Assembly (NCBI GenBank): GCA_965215215.1
Contig: OZ244043.1
Coordinates: 1 to 64,000, forward strand
Origin: CALDTK01 sp965215215
Lineage (GTDB): Bacteria; Bacteroidota; Bacteroidia; Chitinophagales; Saprospiraceae
Direction of reading: 5' to 3'
Length of the DNA: 64,000 bases
The notes below the pieces were generated by a model. It was given only the letters and a program-made list of their open reading frames with translations. It ran no database searches and was not told the origin of the DNA. Both the position numbers and the translations under genes were made by a program. Below are positions 1-10,358 of this stretch, piece after piece (within the stretch, counting starts at the first letter, position 1; the number at the start of each line of letters is the position of its first letter).

Positions 1-3000
1 GCGATTAATGGAAAACCGGCGGACGGTTCGACCGTGAAACAAAATATGTTTCAATTCCTATCAGCTGCGATTAATGGGCTTAACCGCGTCCGACAAAATA
101 ATATCGTCGTTATGTTTCAATTCCTATCAGCTGCGATTAATGGTTATTGAGCGCGTGCATGGACGATTGCACGGAAGTAGTTTCAATTCCTATCAGCTGC
201 GATTAATGGCGTCGCGGCCTTCGCGGTCGGAGCATACTCTATCGTTTCAATTCCTATCAGCTGCGATTAATGGCTTGGCGTAGTTTGCGGCGCTCGCGGC
301 GTAACTCGGTTTCAATTCCTATCAGCTGCGATTAATGGCGATTGCTCCGATGGAGCGGGCGATGGATACGAAAAGTTTCAATTCCTATCAGCTGCGATTA
401 ATGGTTATTAAGGGCCTAACGCGGGAATCCCTGGTGAAGTGTTTCAATTCCTATCAGCTGCGATTAATGGTAGCACTTCGAGCGTAGACTAGTGCCCGGC
501 CGCCTAACGTTTCAATTCCTATCAGCTGCGATTAATGGGACCACGGGCCAGGCGATCACCTTGGGGTTAAGACAGTTTCAATTCCTATCAGCTGCGATTA
601 ATGGGGTTGTAGCCTAATTATAAGAAGATACAATAAAACGTTTCAATTCCTATCAGCTGCGATTAATGGATAATCCGTTCGGCTAGCGGCGAAGAGTTAG
701 AAAAGTTTCAATTCCTATCAGCTGCGATTAATGGCTGTCCGCGGGGCCAGATACTAAGACCGTGCAGCCCCGTTTCAATTCCTATCAGCTGCGATTAATG
801 GGTCAAAGCGGACGCGCCTGAGAAGGGTGGCGAAAAGTTTCAATTCCTATCAGCTGCGATTAATGGGATTCAAACGCGCGCGCAAAATTAAAACCCAATT
901 TTAGTTTCAATTCCTATCAGCTGCGATTAATGGATAAAGACAAAATTCGCTGGCGAAACTGTGTGTCAGGTTTCAATTCCTATCAGCTGCGATTAATGGC
1001 CGAATACCACAGCTGCCATTTCGATTTAGAAAGGTTTCAATTCCTATCAGCTGCGATTAATGGGGGGTGGGGCGGTGTTCGTCGACCGAGTCCCCCGAGG
1101 TTTCAATTCCTATCAGCTGCGATTAATGGACGCCAACGGTCTAACCGCAATCTCGATAGCCCTCAGTTTCAATTCCTATCAGCTGCGATTAATGGTAGGT
1201 ATCACTACAACGAGGGCCGGTTCACTGGCGGGTTTCAATTCCTATCAGCTGCGATTAATGGGCGCCGCATCGAAGGTCGAAGTACCGGCTAGTATGGCGT
1301 TTCAATTCCTATCAGCTGCGATTAATGGCTGCCCTTTGGCTGTACCAATCCCCTCGCCATTGAGTTTCAATTCCTATCAGCTGCGATTAATGGGACGTAA
1401 CGTGTGGCTCTTAGAATACACGCCGAACAGTTTCAATTCCTATCAGCTGCGATTAATGGTTTTTACGACAATAAAGGTATGTTTAAAAGCAATAAGTTTC
1501 AATTCCTATCAGCTGCGATTAATGGTTTAAGCCCCCTCCCCGCGTTCGCGGTTGCGCGCGCGTTTCAATTCCTATCAGCTGCGATTAATGGTGTCCCACA
1601 CTTTGTTGTATTAAAGTGGAATTTTCGTTTCAATTCCTATCAGCTGCGATTAATGGGAACCGTAGCAGCGAAACAATCCTAATTTCCGAAAGTTTCAATT
1701 CCTATCAGCTGCGATTAATGGACGCGCGAGCACGGGCGCGGGGTGCACGCCGAGCAGGTTTCAATTCCTATCAGCTGCGATTAATGGCGGTCAGGCGTCA
1801 GACGGGAAGTCTTACATCACAGAGTTTCAATTCCTATCAGCTGCGATTAATGGGTTACCCCAAGCCACTACCCCGCCACCGTTGTACTGTTTCAATTCCT
1901 ATCAGCTGCGATTAATGGCTGACGGGGTGACCAATGCGGCGGCGTTCAACACGAGTTTCAATTCCTATCAGCTGCGATTAATGGCGACCACGGACCGCTA
2001 CCTGTCGGCGTTCGCTAGCAGTTTCAATTCCTATCAGCTGCGATTAATGGTCCCCGACGCCGGACCGAACCTAATATCGAACGTCAGTTTCAATTCCTAT
2101 CAGCTGCGATTAATGGCAAAAAAACACCCATGCATCAACTGCACATTGATACGTTTCAATTCCTATCAGCTGCGATTAATGGCGTTGGCCCATTCACCAA
2201 GGCTACCCCGATCCTCGAGTTTCAATTCCTATCAGCTGCGATTAATGGACAAATATACACTTTTTCTGGTCAACTGTCTGAATTGTTTCAATTCCTATCA
2301 GCTGCGATTAATGGCACCGAACGCACGCGGTTGCGCGCTAGCTCTTCTTTGTTTCAATTCCTATCAGCTGCGATTAATGGAGGCAGAGGTTTCGGCTGTG
2401 CCGGCAGCATTCGTGAGTTTCAATTCCTATCAGCTGCGATTAATGGTCGCATTGCGTGTTGGCCTGACCTGCCCCCAACTCGTTTCAATTCCTATCAGCT
2501 GCGATTAATGGCGTCTATCTCAGTTTCGGTAGGGGTATCGGTAGGGTGTTTCAATTCCTATCAGCTGCGATTAATGGCGCGTGCGGGTCGATGAAGGAAG
2601 ACATGAAACTATGTTTCAATTCCTATCAGCTGCGATTAATGGCAACTCGACGATCGGATCAAGAAGATCGACTACGAGTTTCAATTCCTATCAGCTGCGA
2701 TTAATGGTGCACCCCGGGCGCGATGAACGCTTCCTTTAGCTTGGTTTCAATTCCTATCAGCTGCGATTAATGGCAGGTTAAGGGTTTTCATTTGGGTGTC
2801 GAACTTGCGTTTCAATTCCTATCAGCTGCGATTAATGGTAGGGCTACCTCTAAGCTTTGTCCGGCGATCGTTATCCGTTTCAATTCCTATCAGCTGCGAT
2901 TAATGGGCGCGTATGCATTGAGCGGGTGGGTTATGAACCCGAAGTTTCAATTCCTATCAGCTGCGATTAATGGCCATCTCCACCATCGCGGCGCCCATGT

Positions 3001-4891
3001 CTGTGACATGTTTCAATTCCTATCAGCTGCGATTAATGGGAGAATCGAATGGGCGGGTTAGACACATTGGCTTGCAGTTTCAATTCCTATCAGCTGCGAT
3101 TAATGGGTACACTACGCTCGCGTCGGCGCGGGCGACGATCTTGGTTTCAATTCCTATCAGCTGCGATTAATGGGGATCGTGCCCTGGAACATACTCGCCC
3201 AGCACCACCGTTTCAATTCCTATCAGCTGCGATTAATGGATCCTTCGAAATCACCTACGTCGTGGAAGCGGTCACGTTTCAATTCCTATCAGCTGCGATT
3301 AATGGGTGGCCGTGACTACACCTGTGACGCGTTGGTCTACGCGTTTCAATTCCTATCAGCTGCGATTAATGGTCGGCGACCGTGTACCTACCGGACAAGG
3401 GTACGCCATGTTTCAATTCCTATCAGCTGCGATTAATGGGGGGTGACCTGGCCGCACAGGAACTTTATCTTGCTGTTTCAATTCCTATCAGCTGCGATTA
3501 ATGGCTCAGCCAGGCGGCCGCCTTCCTGAAAGTAAGATCCGTTTCAATTCCTATCAGCTGCGATTAATGGACTTCTACATCCCCGTCGGCGTTCGGCTCT
3601 TTCGCAGTTTCAATTCCTATCAGCTGCGATTAATGGGACGCCCCTGAGGCAACTGAGGTGGCCGAAGAGGCAGTTTCAATTCCTATCAGCTGCGATTAAT
3701 GGAGGCTGCTCGGCGCGGAGGGCAGCGGACGACTCCACGTTTCAATTCCTATCAGCTGCGATTAATGGGGTGGTGGCGTACGCGGGCGGGGAGGATGTGG
3801 ACTTGTTTCAATTCCTATCAGCTGCGATTAATGGATGTGTTCGCGGCGGACCTTCCGGACCGCGGGCAATGTTTCAATTCCTATCAGCTGCGATTAATGG
3901 CAACCTACGCCGCGCGGCTGACCGCCGGATGCGTTAGTTTCAATTCCTATCAGCTGCGATTAATGGCTTCACTGCGGTCGGTCCGGCCGGCTGTCAGTCG
4001 AGGTTTCAATTCCTATCAGCTGCGATTAATGGCTTCGCCGCTGGTGAGGGCGCGTGGCGCGGGAACGCGTTTCAATTCCTATCAGCTGCGATTAATGGTC
4101 GGCGGTGGTATCGATGGAGTTGCCGAAGGCTTTACGTTTCAATTCCTATCAGCTGCGATTAATGGGTGTCGTGGCCGCAGGCGTGCATCACGCCCACCTC
4201 CGTTTCAATTCCTATCAGCTGCGATTAATGGGAACCGGCGTGCACATGACTGCGACCACTACGCTCGTTTCAATTCCTATCAGCTGCGATTAATGGCGTA
4301 GCGTCCACCGCCCCGCCCGTCGTCCGAATCGTGTTTCAATTCCTATCAGCTGCGATTAATGGCCGCTGTCCCGGCGCATGATCACGTGAATCTCACACGT
4401 TTCAATTCCTATCAGCTGCGATTAATGGCTTGTCAATAAACTCGACGTGCTTTTTTGGCGGATCGTTTCAATTCCTATCAGCTGCGATTAATGGCGGCTC
4501 ACCAGGTTAAAATCGCCCGCCAGCAGCAAGTTTCAATTCCTATCAGCTGCGATTAATGGGCGAACGCGGAGGAGCGGGACGAGACGCTCGTCAGTTGGTT
4601 TCAATTCCTATCAGCTGCGATTAATGGGCGGCTCACGGCGCCAAGGCCCGCGCCAGGCAGCCCGGTTTCAATTCCTATCAGCTGCGATTAATGGCGGGAG
4701 TCGGTCGACCAGGCGGGCAACCCGATCTCGTTTCAATTCCTATCAGCTGCGATTAATGGGTTAAATCCGTTCGGTACGATCTCCGCGTCCCACACGTTTC
4801 AATTCCTATCAGCTGCGATTAATGGCCGGCAACTCCGCCGCCGACGCCCGGCGTTACTCCCGTTTCAATTCCTATCAGCTGCGATTAATGG
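1..4891 (-). CRISPR. CRISPR array, 74 complete repeats, type I-B-like
   Basis: The array has 74 complete 30-bp repeats plus the last 11 bases of another at the left window edge, and 74 spacers of 34-38 bp, most of them 36. All repeats look identical. Read on the minus strand, each repeat starts CCATTAATCGC and ends GGAATTGAAAC. The final ATTGAAAC is the usual 8-nt 5' tag of type I-B crRNAs, so the array is read right to left, in the same direction as the cas genes. The leader end is then at 4891 and the newest spacers lie at 4826-4861, 4760-4795 and 4695-4729. No repeat is degenerate, which fits the old end lying beyond the window. I noticed no duplicated spacers but did not compare them systematically, and no protospacer search was possible. 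Confidence 0.98.
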
Positions 4892-5101
4892 AGCCGGCAA
4901 CCGAATGTATAGCCCACTCATATTCAGGCACTCATCAGTTACTAACCGGCCACAAATATACCACTTTTCACGTCAACCTCCAGTACAGCAATTACCCCTT
5001 GTCAGTGACGACTCCATGAAGTTGCTGATTGTCAATTACTTATAACCCTCCTTGTTAAAGAACTAGTCGTCGGTGATCCTCAACACGCAACCAGCGACGA
5101 C
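4892..5101 (-). promoter_or_regulatory. CRISPR leader between cas2 and the first repeat
   Basis: This 210-bp non-coding stretch separates the cas2 stop from the first repeat and is more AT-rich than the flanking cas genes. Its position and the minus-strand reading of the repeats make it the leader, which should hold the promoter for pre-crRNA and the site where new spacers are integrated. I see no gene in it. A candidate -7 element is listed separately. Confidence 0.75.
4953..4960 (-). promoter_or_regulatory. candidate -7 element of the CRISPR leader promoter
   Basis: The minus strand reads TATATTTG, an exact match to the Bacteroidota -7 consensus TAnnTTTG. Transcription would start about 55-60 nt before the first repeat. 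A TTG lies only 13 nt upstream of the element rather than the usual 19 or so, so the -33 part is not convincing. Confidence 0.45.
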
Positions 5102-5365
5102 TCACAGAAACTGGTCCGTCGCCCCCCTCTCCACACCAATCACTTCCTTCTCGAGCCAACGTGCATCGCGATTCTTGAAGAGAATCAGCGAGTCATACCC
5201 CTCAACCATCACCGCCGACATCGCATCTACCATCTCCGTAAGCTGCAACTCCGTGAGCTCACCTTCCAGCACCGAATTCTGCACCCAGGTGAGGTAGCGC
5301 CGGCCGATCTTCAGCATCCGCTGCGTTCGTTCAGCCCCTACGTCATATACCGCGATCACGTACAC
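5102..5365 (-). CDS. cas2: CRISPR-associated protein Cas2
   Basis: Cas2 forms the Cas1-Cas2 integrase that inserts new spacers at the leader end. The protein opens with VYVIAVYDVG, the first ferredoxin-fold strand with its conserved Asp, followed by RRYLTWVQNSVLEGELT, typical of type I-B Cas2. An upstream ATG at 5407 would add 14 residues that do not look like Cas2 and would overlap cas1. The GTG at 5365 gives 87 residues, the usual family size, and leaves 32 bp to cas1, so I chose GTG. It is the last gene of the cas operon, next to the leader. Confidence 0.9.
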   Translation of the reverse strand: MYVIAVYDVGAERTQRMLKIGRRYLTWVQNSVLEGELTELQLTEMVDAMSAVMVEGYDSLILFKNRDARWLEKEVIGVERGATDQFL

Positions 5366-5397
5366 GCCCGCGAAGATCGCACACAACCACACGTTCC

Positions 5398-6408
5398 CTA
5401 CCACCATGCCCGAAACGGCTCGTACGACTCCTCCATCCCCAGCAGGTGTTTAGCGAGCTTGTAGCACTCCAAACGGATCAGCCGACGGTAGCTCACACGT
5501 CGCCCGAGCGTCCGGTGCTCGATTGTCTGATCGAGCCGCTCCTCCCATGCCCGCAAGTACACCTTGCGTCCGCGCTCACTCAGAAAGCACGCATCATCCA
5601 CGAAGTCGAAGTGCTCCGCCCGCAACTCACGCTTGTTGCAAAGCCTGAAGATCAAACGATCCACGAGCAGCGGTTTGAAAATCTCCGATACGTCGAGCGC
5701 CAAGCTATACCGACGGTAGCCCGGCTCGTGGAGGTAGCTGATCGTGGGGTTGAGCTGCGAGTTGTAAATACCGTCCACACAGACAGCGTAGCACATGGCA
5801 TTCCCGAAACTCACCAGTGCATTTAACTCATTAACCGGCGGACGCTTCCTGCGCCCATCCCACGCGTACCCGTCTATGATTCTATCGAAAGCGGAGTAAT
5901 ACGTCTGCCTGCTGTTACCCTCCACACCCATTAGCTCGGGCACGTCGCTCACGTTCGGCAAGTTTTGGCGCAAGCCTTCTAGTTGCTCGATTTCGATAGC
6001 GAGATCACGCCCACGGTTGCCGTAGTAACGGATATTCTTGAGCATGTTCCACGTCGCGCCGTCCACGAGCGCCCGGGCTACGGCGAGCCGCCGCTTAGGG
6101 TTGAGGTAAGCCTTCGTTTGTTCGATGACCATCTTCCCGGCTAGCAGGTGCTCGCGCGGACTAAACGAGCCCGTGTAGTGCTCGTGGTAATCGAAAAAAT
6201 GAACGGGGATGTGCTGCTTGCCGAGGAAGTTATACAGCGCTGAGTTGGCGTCGAGACTGCCGAAGGCATACAGCGCCGTTACGTCATTGACGGGAATGAA
6301 ACGGGTTTTAGGCTCGGGTTCGCTTTCCGTAGCAAAAGGCGTAAACTTTAGGGTATTATCGGCCCGACTTATACGCCCAGGATTGAAGAGATAGTAAGCG
6401 CGAGCCAT
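5398..6408 (-). CDS. cas1: CRISPR-associated endonuclease Cas1
   Basis: This is the integrase subunit of the adaptation complex, 336 aa, normal for type I-B. It starts MARAYYLFNPGRISR; longer open frames upstream run through cas4 in another frame and are not real. Visible features are an N-terminal beta domain (VTALYAFGSLDANSALYNFL), a central helical part with ALVSFGNAMCYAVC, and the acidic C-terminal site region LNPTISYLHEPGYRRYSLALDVSEIFKP, where the Glu, His and Asp fit the metal-binding residues. It lies 38 bp after cas4. The 38-bp gap carries one copy of the dispersed CTTNCGNCAAAAC motif and the gene itself carries another (5962-5974). Confidence 0.95.
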   Translation of the reverse strand: MARAYYLFNPGRISRADNTLKFTPFATESEPEPKTRFIPVNDVTALYAFGSLDANSALYNFLGKQHIPVHFFDYHEHYTGSFSPREHLLAGKMVIEQTKAYLNPKRRLAVARALVDGATWNMLKNIRYYGNRGRDLAIEIEQLEGLRQNLPNVSDVPELMGVEGNSRQTYYSAFDRIIDGYAWDGRRKRPPVNELNALVSFGNAMCYAVCVDGIYNSQLNPTISYLHEPGYRRYSLALDVSEIFKPLLVDRLIFRLCNKRELRAEHFDFVDDACFLSERGRKVYLRAWEERLDQTIEHRTLGRRVSYRRLIRLECYKLAKHLLGMEESYEPFRAWW

Positions 6409-6446
6409 GGGTAAATCGTTTAGAAAAAGCCTTCCGGCAAAACCGG

Positions 6447-6962
6447 TCAGACGTAGCAGAACTCGTAAAAGGCGCACTTGCGGCAGTACGACTTCTTCAC
6501 GGCGGCGGGCGCTGTGGGCAGGGCGCATACTGCCTGAATTTCCGTAAGCCAGGCATCGATGCGTTCGCGGTCGGCTTCCGCCAAAACCGGTACTTCGGTC
6601 GTGCGTCGCTGCTTGGGGTATTCGATCAAGCCACGCACCCCGGGTACGCCGGTCCGTTCTAGGTGCCACTGGTAGTAGCGCACCTGCGCGAGGTGCGCCT
6701 CCTCCAGCTTCGGCGACTTCTTCACCTCCCGAATGAGACGCTCGCGCGGGTCGTAGTGATCGATAATTACGGGGCCGACGCGCAGCTCGCGCCACCGTCC
6801 TGCCCGACGGGCGTAGGCAGTGGCGCCGAGGTATTTACCGGCGCGTACGTCGGCAGAGTTGTCCTCCATGCGCATGCCGTGGTGATGGAGCCACAGCTTG
6901 CGGGGGCAGAGGAGGAGGTAGGTGAGGTGGGAGGCGTCGGGGAAAGAGCGGGCGCTATGCAT
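6447..6962 (-). CDS. cas4: CRISPR-associated exonuclease Cas4
   Basis: Cas4 trims prespacers and helps select PAM-bearing ends with Cas1-Cas2. The likely start is the ATG at 6962, which overlaps the cas3 stop by 8 nt and gives 171 residues; an open frame continues upstream but its sequence is not Cas4-like. The N-terminus has ASHLTYLLLCPRKLWLHHHGMRME, with the first iron-sulphur Cys. The C-terminus has KSYCRKCAFYEFC, supplying the other three Cys of the 4Fe-4S cluster. A RecB-type nuclease core lies between, including VGPVIIDHYD and LIREVKKSPK. It sits between cas3 and cas1, as in most I-B operons. Confidence 0.93.
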   Translation of the reverse strand: MHSARSFPDASHLTYLLLCPRKLWLHHHGMRMEDNSADVRAGKYLGATAYARRAGRWRELRVGPVIIDHYDPRERLIREVKKSPKLEEAHLAQVRYYQWHLERTGVPGVRGLIEYPKQRRTTEVPVLAEADRERIDAWLTEIQAVCALPTAPAAVKKSYCRKCAFYEFCYV

Positions 6963-9426
6963 CCCCGAAGTCGTTTTCGGAGAGTGCAGCCTTCGAGTCG
7001 CTGGACTGGTACAGTCCGAATAGCCCCAGCTCTGCATTGTATACTTCCCTCCCGAGCAAGTCGCATACGGCACCTTCTTCTCCCGCGGCAGCGTAGTAGT
7101 AAGTCTCTACGCTAGGGTCGTCGCCCCAGCCGATCTCGACGGTGCACTTCGAGAGTTGTTGGTTACTCAAGCGCGTGTCTTTGTCTACCATGTAGACTGG
7201 CACCTCGAGTCCGTACAGCAGTTTGTGTTCCTGCCAATCGCTGTACCTCGCCATCCTTGTAGCGGCGACCGTAAGCACGGTCGCCTGGGCACCTATCTGC
7301 CGAGCGCTCCAATCGAAGGCTTTGGCCTGATCATCGTCACTACGTATATCAGGCAACACGATTACTGATTCACGTAAGAGGTGCTCGTACGATTTCAGGT
7401 TGGCTCTTGCCGCGATCGAAGGTTCCTCGGGCTCTGGATAGAGTTTGTTTACCCAGGCAGTCATTTCTGAAGGTGTAATCTCAACGCCAGCCGCCGGCAG
7501 GGACCTCAAGTGCGAAACCGTTTGTTCTAGTGGCTGGGATACTTGCCAGCCCTCCCCGCGCTTGTACTCTCCGTAGGGTGCGGGGTAGATTCGACCGTCT
7601 TTCATCGGCGCGACTACGACGCACTCCGCTCCCAGTTGCCCGACACTTAAATTTTCGCTTTCGCGAAACCGATTGAGGCGACCAATACGCTGAGATAATC
7701 TATCCCAAGGACAGGCTTCGCTCAACATGTTCGACGTAGAGATATTGACACTCATCTCCCCGATTTGGGTGAGGATAGCGATAGCCTGCGGCCTACCCTG
7801 CTCCCAAGCCTCTGCTCCGAGCAGCTCGAGTAACCTTTCCTCCTTCAACTTTTTGTGAGGCTCAGTAAAGCGACTGTGGTAAAGCACGATCTCCGTGTGC
7901 TGCTTAGGATCGTATTTGGCCTGCAGCTTTCGCAAATACTCGTAGTAGGCCATCGCACGTGCGATAGTGTTCGCATACACAATACCATTTCCGGCTCGAA
8001 GCATCCGCACGAGATGGTCGTGGGCGTCCGGAGGTAGGGCTACTTCCCCGCCGTAGCACACCTTTCTACGTGGGGGAGCTTGGGCAGCAGCCTCTTCTTC
8101 GTCTGCATCGATAATTTCGGAAGGCACTCCGTAATACTTGCCGGCGCTCTCCGGCACCGTAGCGCTCATAATGAGCACCGGCACCTCCAGTGCCCGTAGT
8201 GCGTCTAGCAGGAACCGAATGTTAGCCTGTACGAAGCCATCGTAGAAATCGGCCTCGTCGAAGACCACGGCAGCGTGAGCCATGAAGGCTAGCGTGCTGT
8301 GATGATGCTCGCGCGCACCGGTAAGCGAGATCAGCAAATGGTCTACGGTACAAACGGTAACCGGAGTTATCAATTTTTGCGCGAGTAGGTGAGGCTCGCG
8401 CGCCTGTGCCTTGGCTTGGGTGTCTAATTCGCCATAACGATTGAAGAAAGCCGAAGAGTGGTATAATCCTGTCGTACCGACGAGGTCTTCGGCGCTCTTC
8501 GCGAGGGCGTTAGACGTAAACCGCGTCGGCATTGCCACCACGAGCCGATCGGCACGCTGACGTTTTATCTGATGGTCTGCCCACAGAAGCGCCGCAGCCG
8601 TCTTCCCGCTACCCGTTGGCGCACGCAGGATGGACACCCAATCGTCGCTCTTGGCGCATTCCCGGGCGAGCTTTTGCACCGGCTTGTACGACGGGAACGG
8701 CCACTCGAATGACCACGACTCGAATTTCGGCAGCGCACCACGTCCGAGACTTTCCATACGACTTGCGCGCGTGTCGGCGAGCTGAAGGAGTGCACGCGGT
8801 ACGTCGAACCGGTAGCGTCCGCGTATGACCTCCGTAAGCAGTCGCTCATCCTTGCGACCCTTTGAGAACTTATCACCTGCCTTCTTGAACTCCTTCCACG
8901 TTTTAGCGAAAGGTGGCTGAGCCTTGGAGCGCTCCCCTACTCCATCGCTTAACCATCGATTCTCGAATCGGGAGGCGAGCTTACCGTGATGGGCTGCCAC
9001 CGCAACGTAGGTTTCGTTGCTACGGTTTCTCATCTTCTCCAAGCTCGCCATCTCGTGGCGGATACCCGACCTTAGCAAACCCGTAGGCCGGGGTAAGCCT
9101 CCGCTATTTACAGCCTGTTCGTAGGCTCTATAGTCATCTGCATCTACCCTCTTCGGATCGCGTCCACTCTTCCGACGCCACTCGCAATACAGCATGTAGT
9201 CATTCCAGCAACCGGCCTGCCACAACGGATGCGCTTTGCCGAGGTCGTGATCTTTAGCCGCTGCGAGCACGTGTGCTTTCAAGTCACTGCACGTGAGGCG
9301 AGCGTACTTTTCCGCGAGAAAGGGGAAGGCTTCGAGGATCGCCAGCGCTTCGGCTATCACGTGCGCTTCGTGATGCTCGAGCGGTATCCCGGAGGGTTTG
9401 CCGAGGAGCAGTCTCTGAGTTGACAT
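6955..9426 (-). CDS. cas3: CRISPR-associated nuclease/helicase Cas3
   Basis: The effector that unwinds and degrades DNA targeted by Cascade, 823 aa. The N-terminal HD nuclease domain shows EHHEAH (residues 17-22), DHDLGK (59-64) and VAAHHGKL. The superfamily 2 helicase follows: Walker A APTGSGKT (about 270), Walker B FDEAD, motif III MSATVP and motif VI QRIGRLNR. All key residues look intact, so it should be active. It lies 9 bp after cas7 and overlaps cas4, consistent with one transcript. Confidence 0.96.
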   Translation of the reverse strand: MSTQRLLLGKPSGIPLEHHEAHVIAEALAILEAFPFLAEKYARLTCSDLKAHVLAAAKDHDLGKAHPLWQAGCWNDYMLYCEWRRKSGRDPKRVDADDYRAYEQAVNSGGLPRPTGLLRSGIRHEMASLEKMRNRSNETYVAVAAHHGKLASRFENRWLSDGVGERSKAQPPFAKTWKEFKKAGDKFSKGRKDERLLTEVIRGRYRFDVPRALLQLADTRASRMESLGRGALPKFESWSFEWPFPSYKPVQKLARECAKSDDWVSILRAPTGSGKTAAALLWADHQIKRQRADRLVVAMPTRFTSNALAKSAEDLVGTTGLYHSSAFFNRYGELDTQAKAQAREPHLLAQKLITPVTVCTVDHLLISLTGAREHHHSTLAFMAHAAVVFDEADFYDGFVQANIRFLLDALRALEVPVLIMSATVPESAGKYYGVPSEIIDADEEEAAAQAPPRRKVCYGGEVALPPDAHDHLVRMLRAGNGIVYANTIARAMAYYEYLRKLQAKYDPKQHTEIVLYHSRFTEPHKKLKEERLLELLGAEAWEQGRPQAIAILTQIGEMSVNISTSNMLSEACPWDRLSQRIGRLNRFRESENLSVGQLGAECVVVAPMKDGRIYPAPYGEYKRGEGWQVSQPLEQTVSHLRSLPAAGVEITPSEMTAWVNKLYPEPEEPSIAARANLKSYEHLLRESVIVLPDIRSDDDQAKAFDWSARQIGAQATVLTVAATRMARYSDWQEHKLLYGLEVPVYMVDKDTRLSNQQLSKCTVEIGWGDDPSVETYYYAAAGEEGAVCDLLGREVYNAELGLFGLYQSSDSKAALSENDFGDA

Positions 9427-9435
9427 GAGGCTACG

Positions 9436-10317
9436 TTAGACGGGTCGGTACAAGTCGTTACGCTCAAAGGCCTCGAGTGCCTGCTTGTAAGCTTGATACA
9501 CGGGTGTCTCACCATTTCGGTCGTCCCCCACGAATACGAGTGCACCACGGTCACGTAGCTCGGCGAGAATATTCTCGCGCTCTTGTTCCGTCGTTTCGTC
9601 CTTCCAGTAGCGTACGGCTTTACGGCTGTGCTTGGGGTCTAGCACGATGAGTACCCGGTTAGGTTCGCCACTTACAGCGTTGCGGGCTTGGTTGGCGTAA
9701 TCGGTAATACTGCCAGTGGCCTCTAAGAAAAGTCGGCACCGACGTGCGTGCTCGACTTCATCGATGGCGTGTCTGAAGCTCGTCGCTACGTGTGCGGTAT
9801 CCTCGTAAGTGTACTCTCGTACCGTCCCTACTGCTCCGACGTCGAGGGAGAAGTTCATCACCATCTCGTCGTGCTGGCTGTACTCGTTCGTCGCTAACGC
9901 TTGCTTCTTCCCGTCGGAATCGCTGTCCATCTTTAGACGCACGAGGAGATCGCGCCCAACCTCGCTCTCGCGCAGTGCTACCGCTGGAGTAGCGCTGATC
10001 GGGGCCGTACGCCGTCCTGAGTAATCGCCTTTGTTGGTGTCGAGAAAGCCTCCGAGATCACTGCGTAGATCGGTATCGATTTTAGTGGTCGGGGCGTCCC
10101 CGTTCGCGACGAACGTGTCGCCGGCACCCTCGTCGCTTCGGTTGAGCCGGTCTACGGCACTAAACAGTGCGTGGCGCTGCATTTGCCCGCTTACATACAC
10201 GCGGCCATCGGGCCTACGCTTGATCGAGGAGGCGTTACCTAAGAGTTTTTCGCCGCGATTGGCAGCGTGGTCGGTGAATGGCGCAACGGCCGTAACGAGA
10301 ATGGATTTGATCTTCAT
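9436..10317 (-). CDS. cas7: Cascade backbone protein Cas7 (Cst2/DevR-like or Csp1-like)
   Basis: Cas7 polymerises along the crRNA spacer in the Cascade complex. The 293-aa protein begins MKIKSILVTAVAPFTDHAAN and has RRPDGRVYVSGQMQRHALF, matching the DevR-type Cas7 pattern in which a strand is followed by an S(A/G)Q..R helix. A Gly- and charge-rich central part (residues 60-120) probably forms the thumb loop. The gene lies 41 bp after cas8 and 9 bp before cas3. The I-B versus PGING sub-assignment is inference and needs a profile search. Confidence 0.88.
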   Translation of the reverse strand: MKIKSILVTAVAPFTDHAANRGEKLLGNASSIKRRPDGRVYVSGQMQRHALFSAVDRLNRSDEGAGDTFVANGDAPTTKIDTDLRSDLGGFLDTNKGDYSGRRTAPISATPAVALRESEVGRDLLVRLKMDSDSDGKKQALATNEYSQHDEMVMNFSLDVGAVGTVREYTYEDTAHVATSFRHAIDEVEHARRCRLFLEATGSITDYANQARNAVSGEPNRVLIVLDPKHSRKAVRYWKDETTEQERENILAELRDRGALVFVGDDRNGETPVYQAYKQALEAFERNDLYRPV

Positions 10318-10358
10318 TTCAATGATTGTTAATTATGGATAGATGGGCGTGTATTCGG

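Noticed and set aside
74..5019. Many open frames with FNSYQLRLM or FQFLSAAING repeats
   Set aside because: They are translations of the CRISPR repeat; a 30-bp repeat plus a 36-bp spacer is a multiple of three, so frames stay open by accident.
4892..5100. Small genes at 4822-5019 and 5073-5297
   Set aside because: The first begins inside the array and the second is antisense to cas2; neither has plausible composition.
6409..6795. N-terminal extension of cas1 by about 129 residues
   Set aside because: It runs through cas4 in another frame, is Arg/Ala-rich and unlike Cas1; MARAYYLFNPG is the family start.
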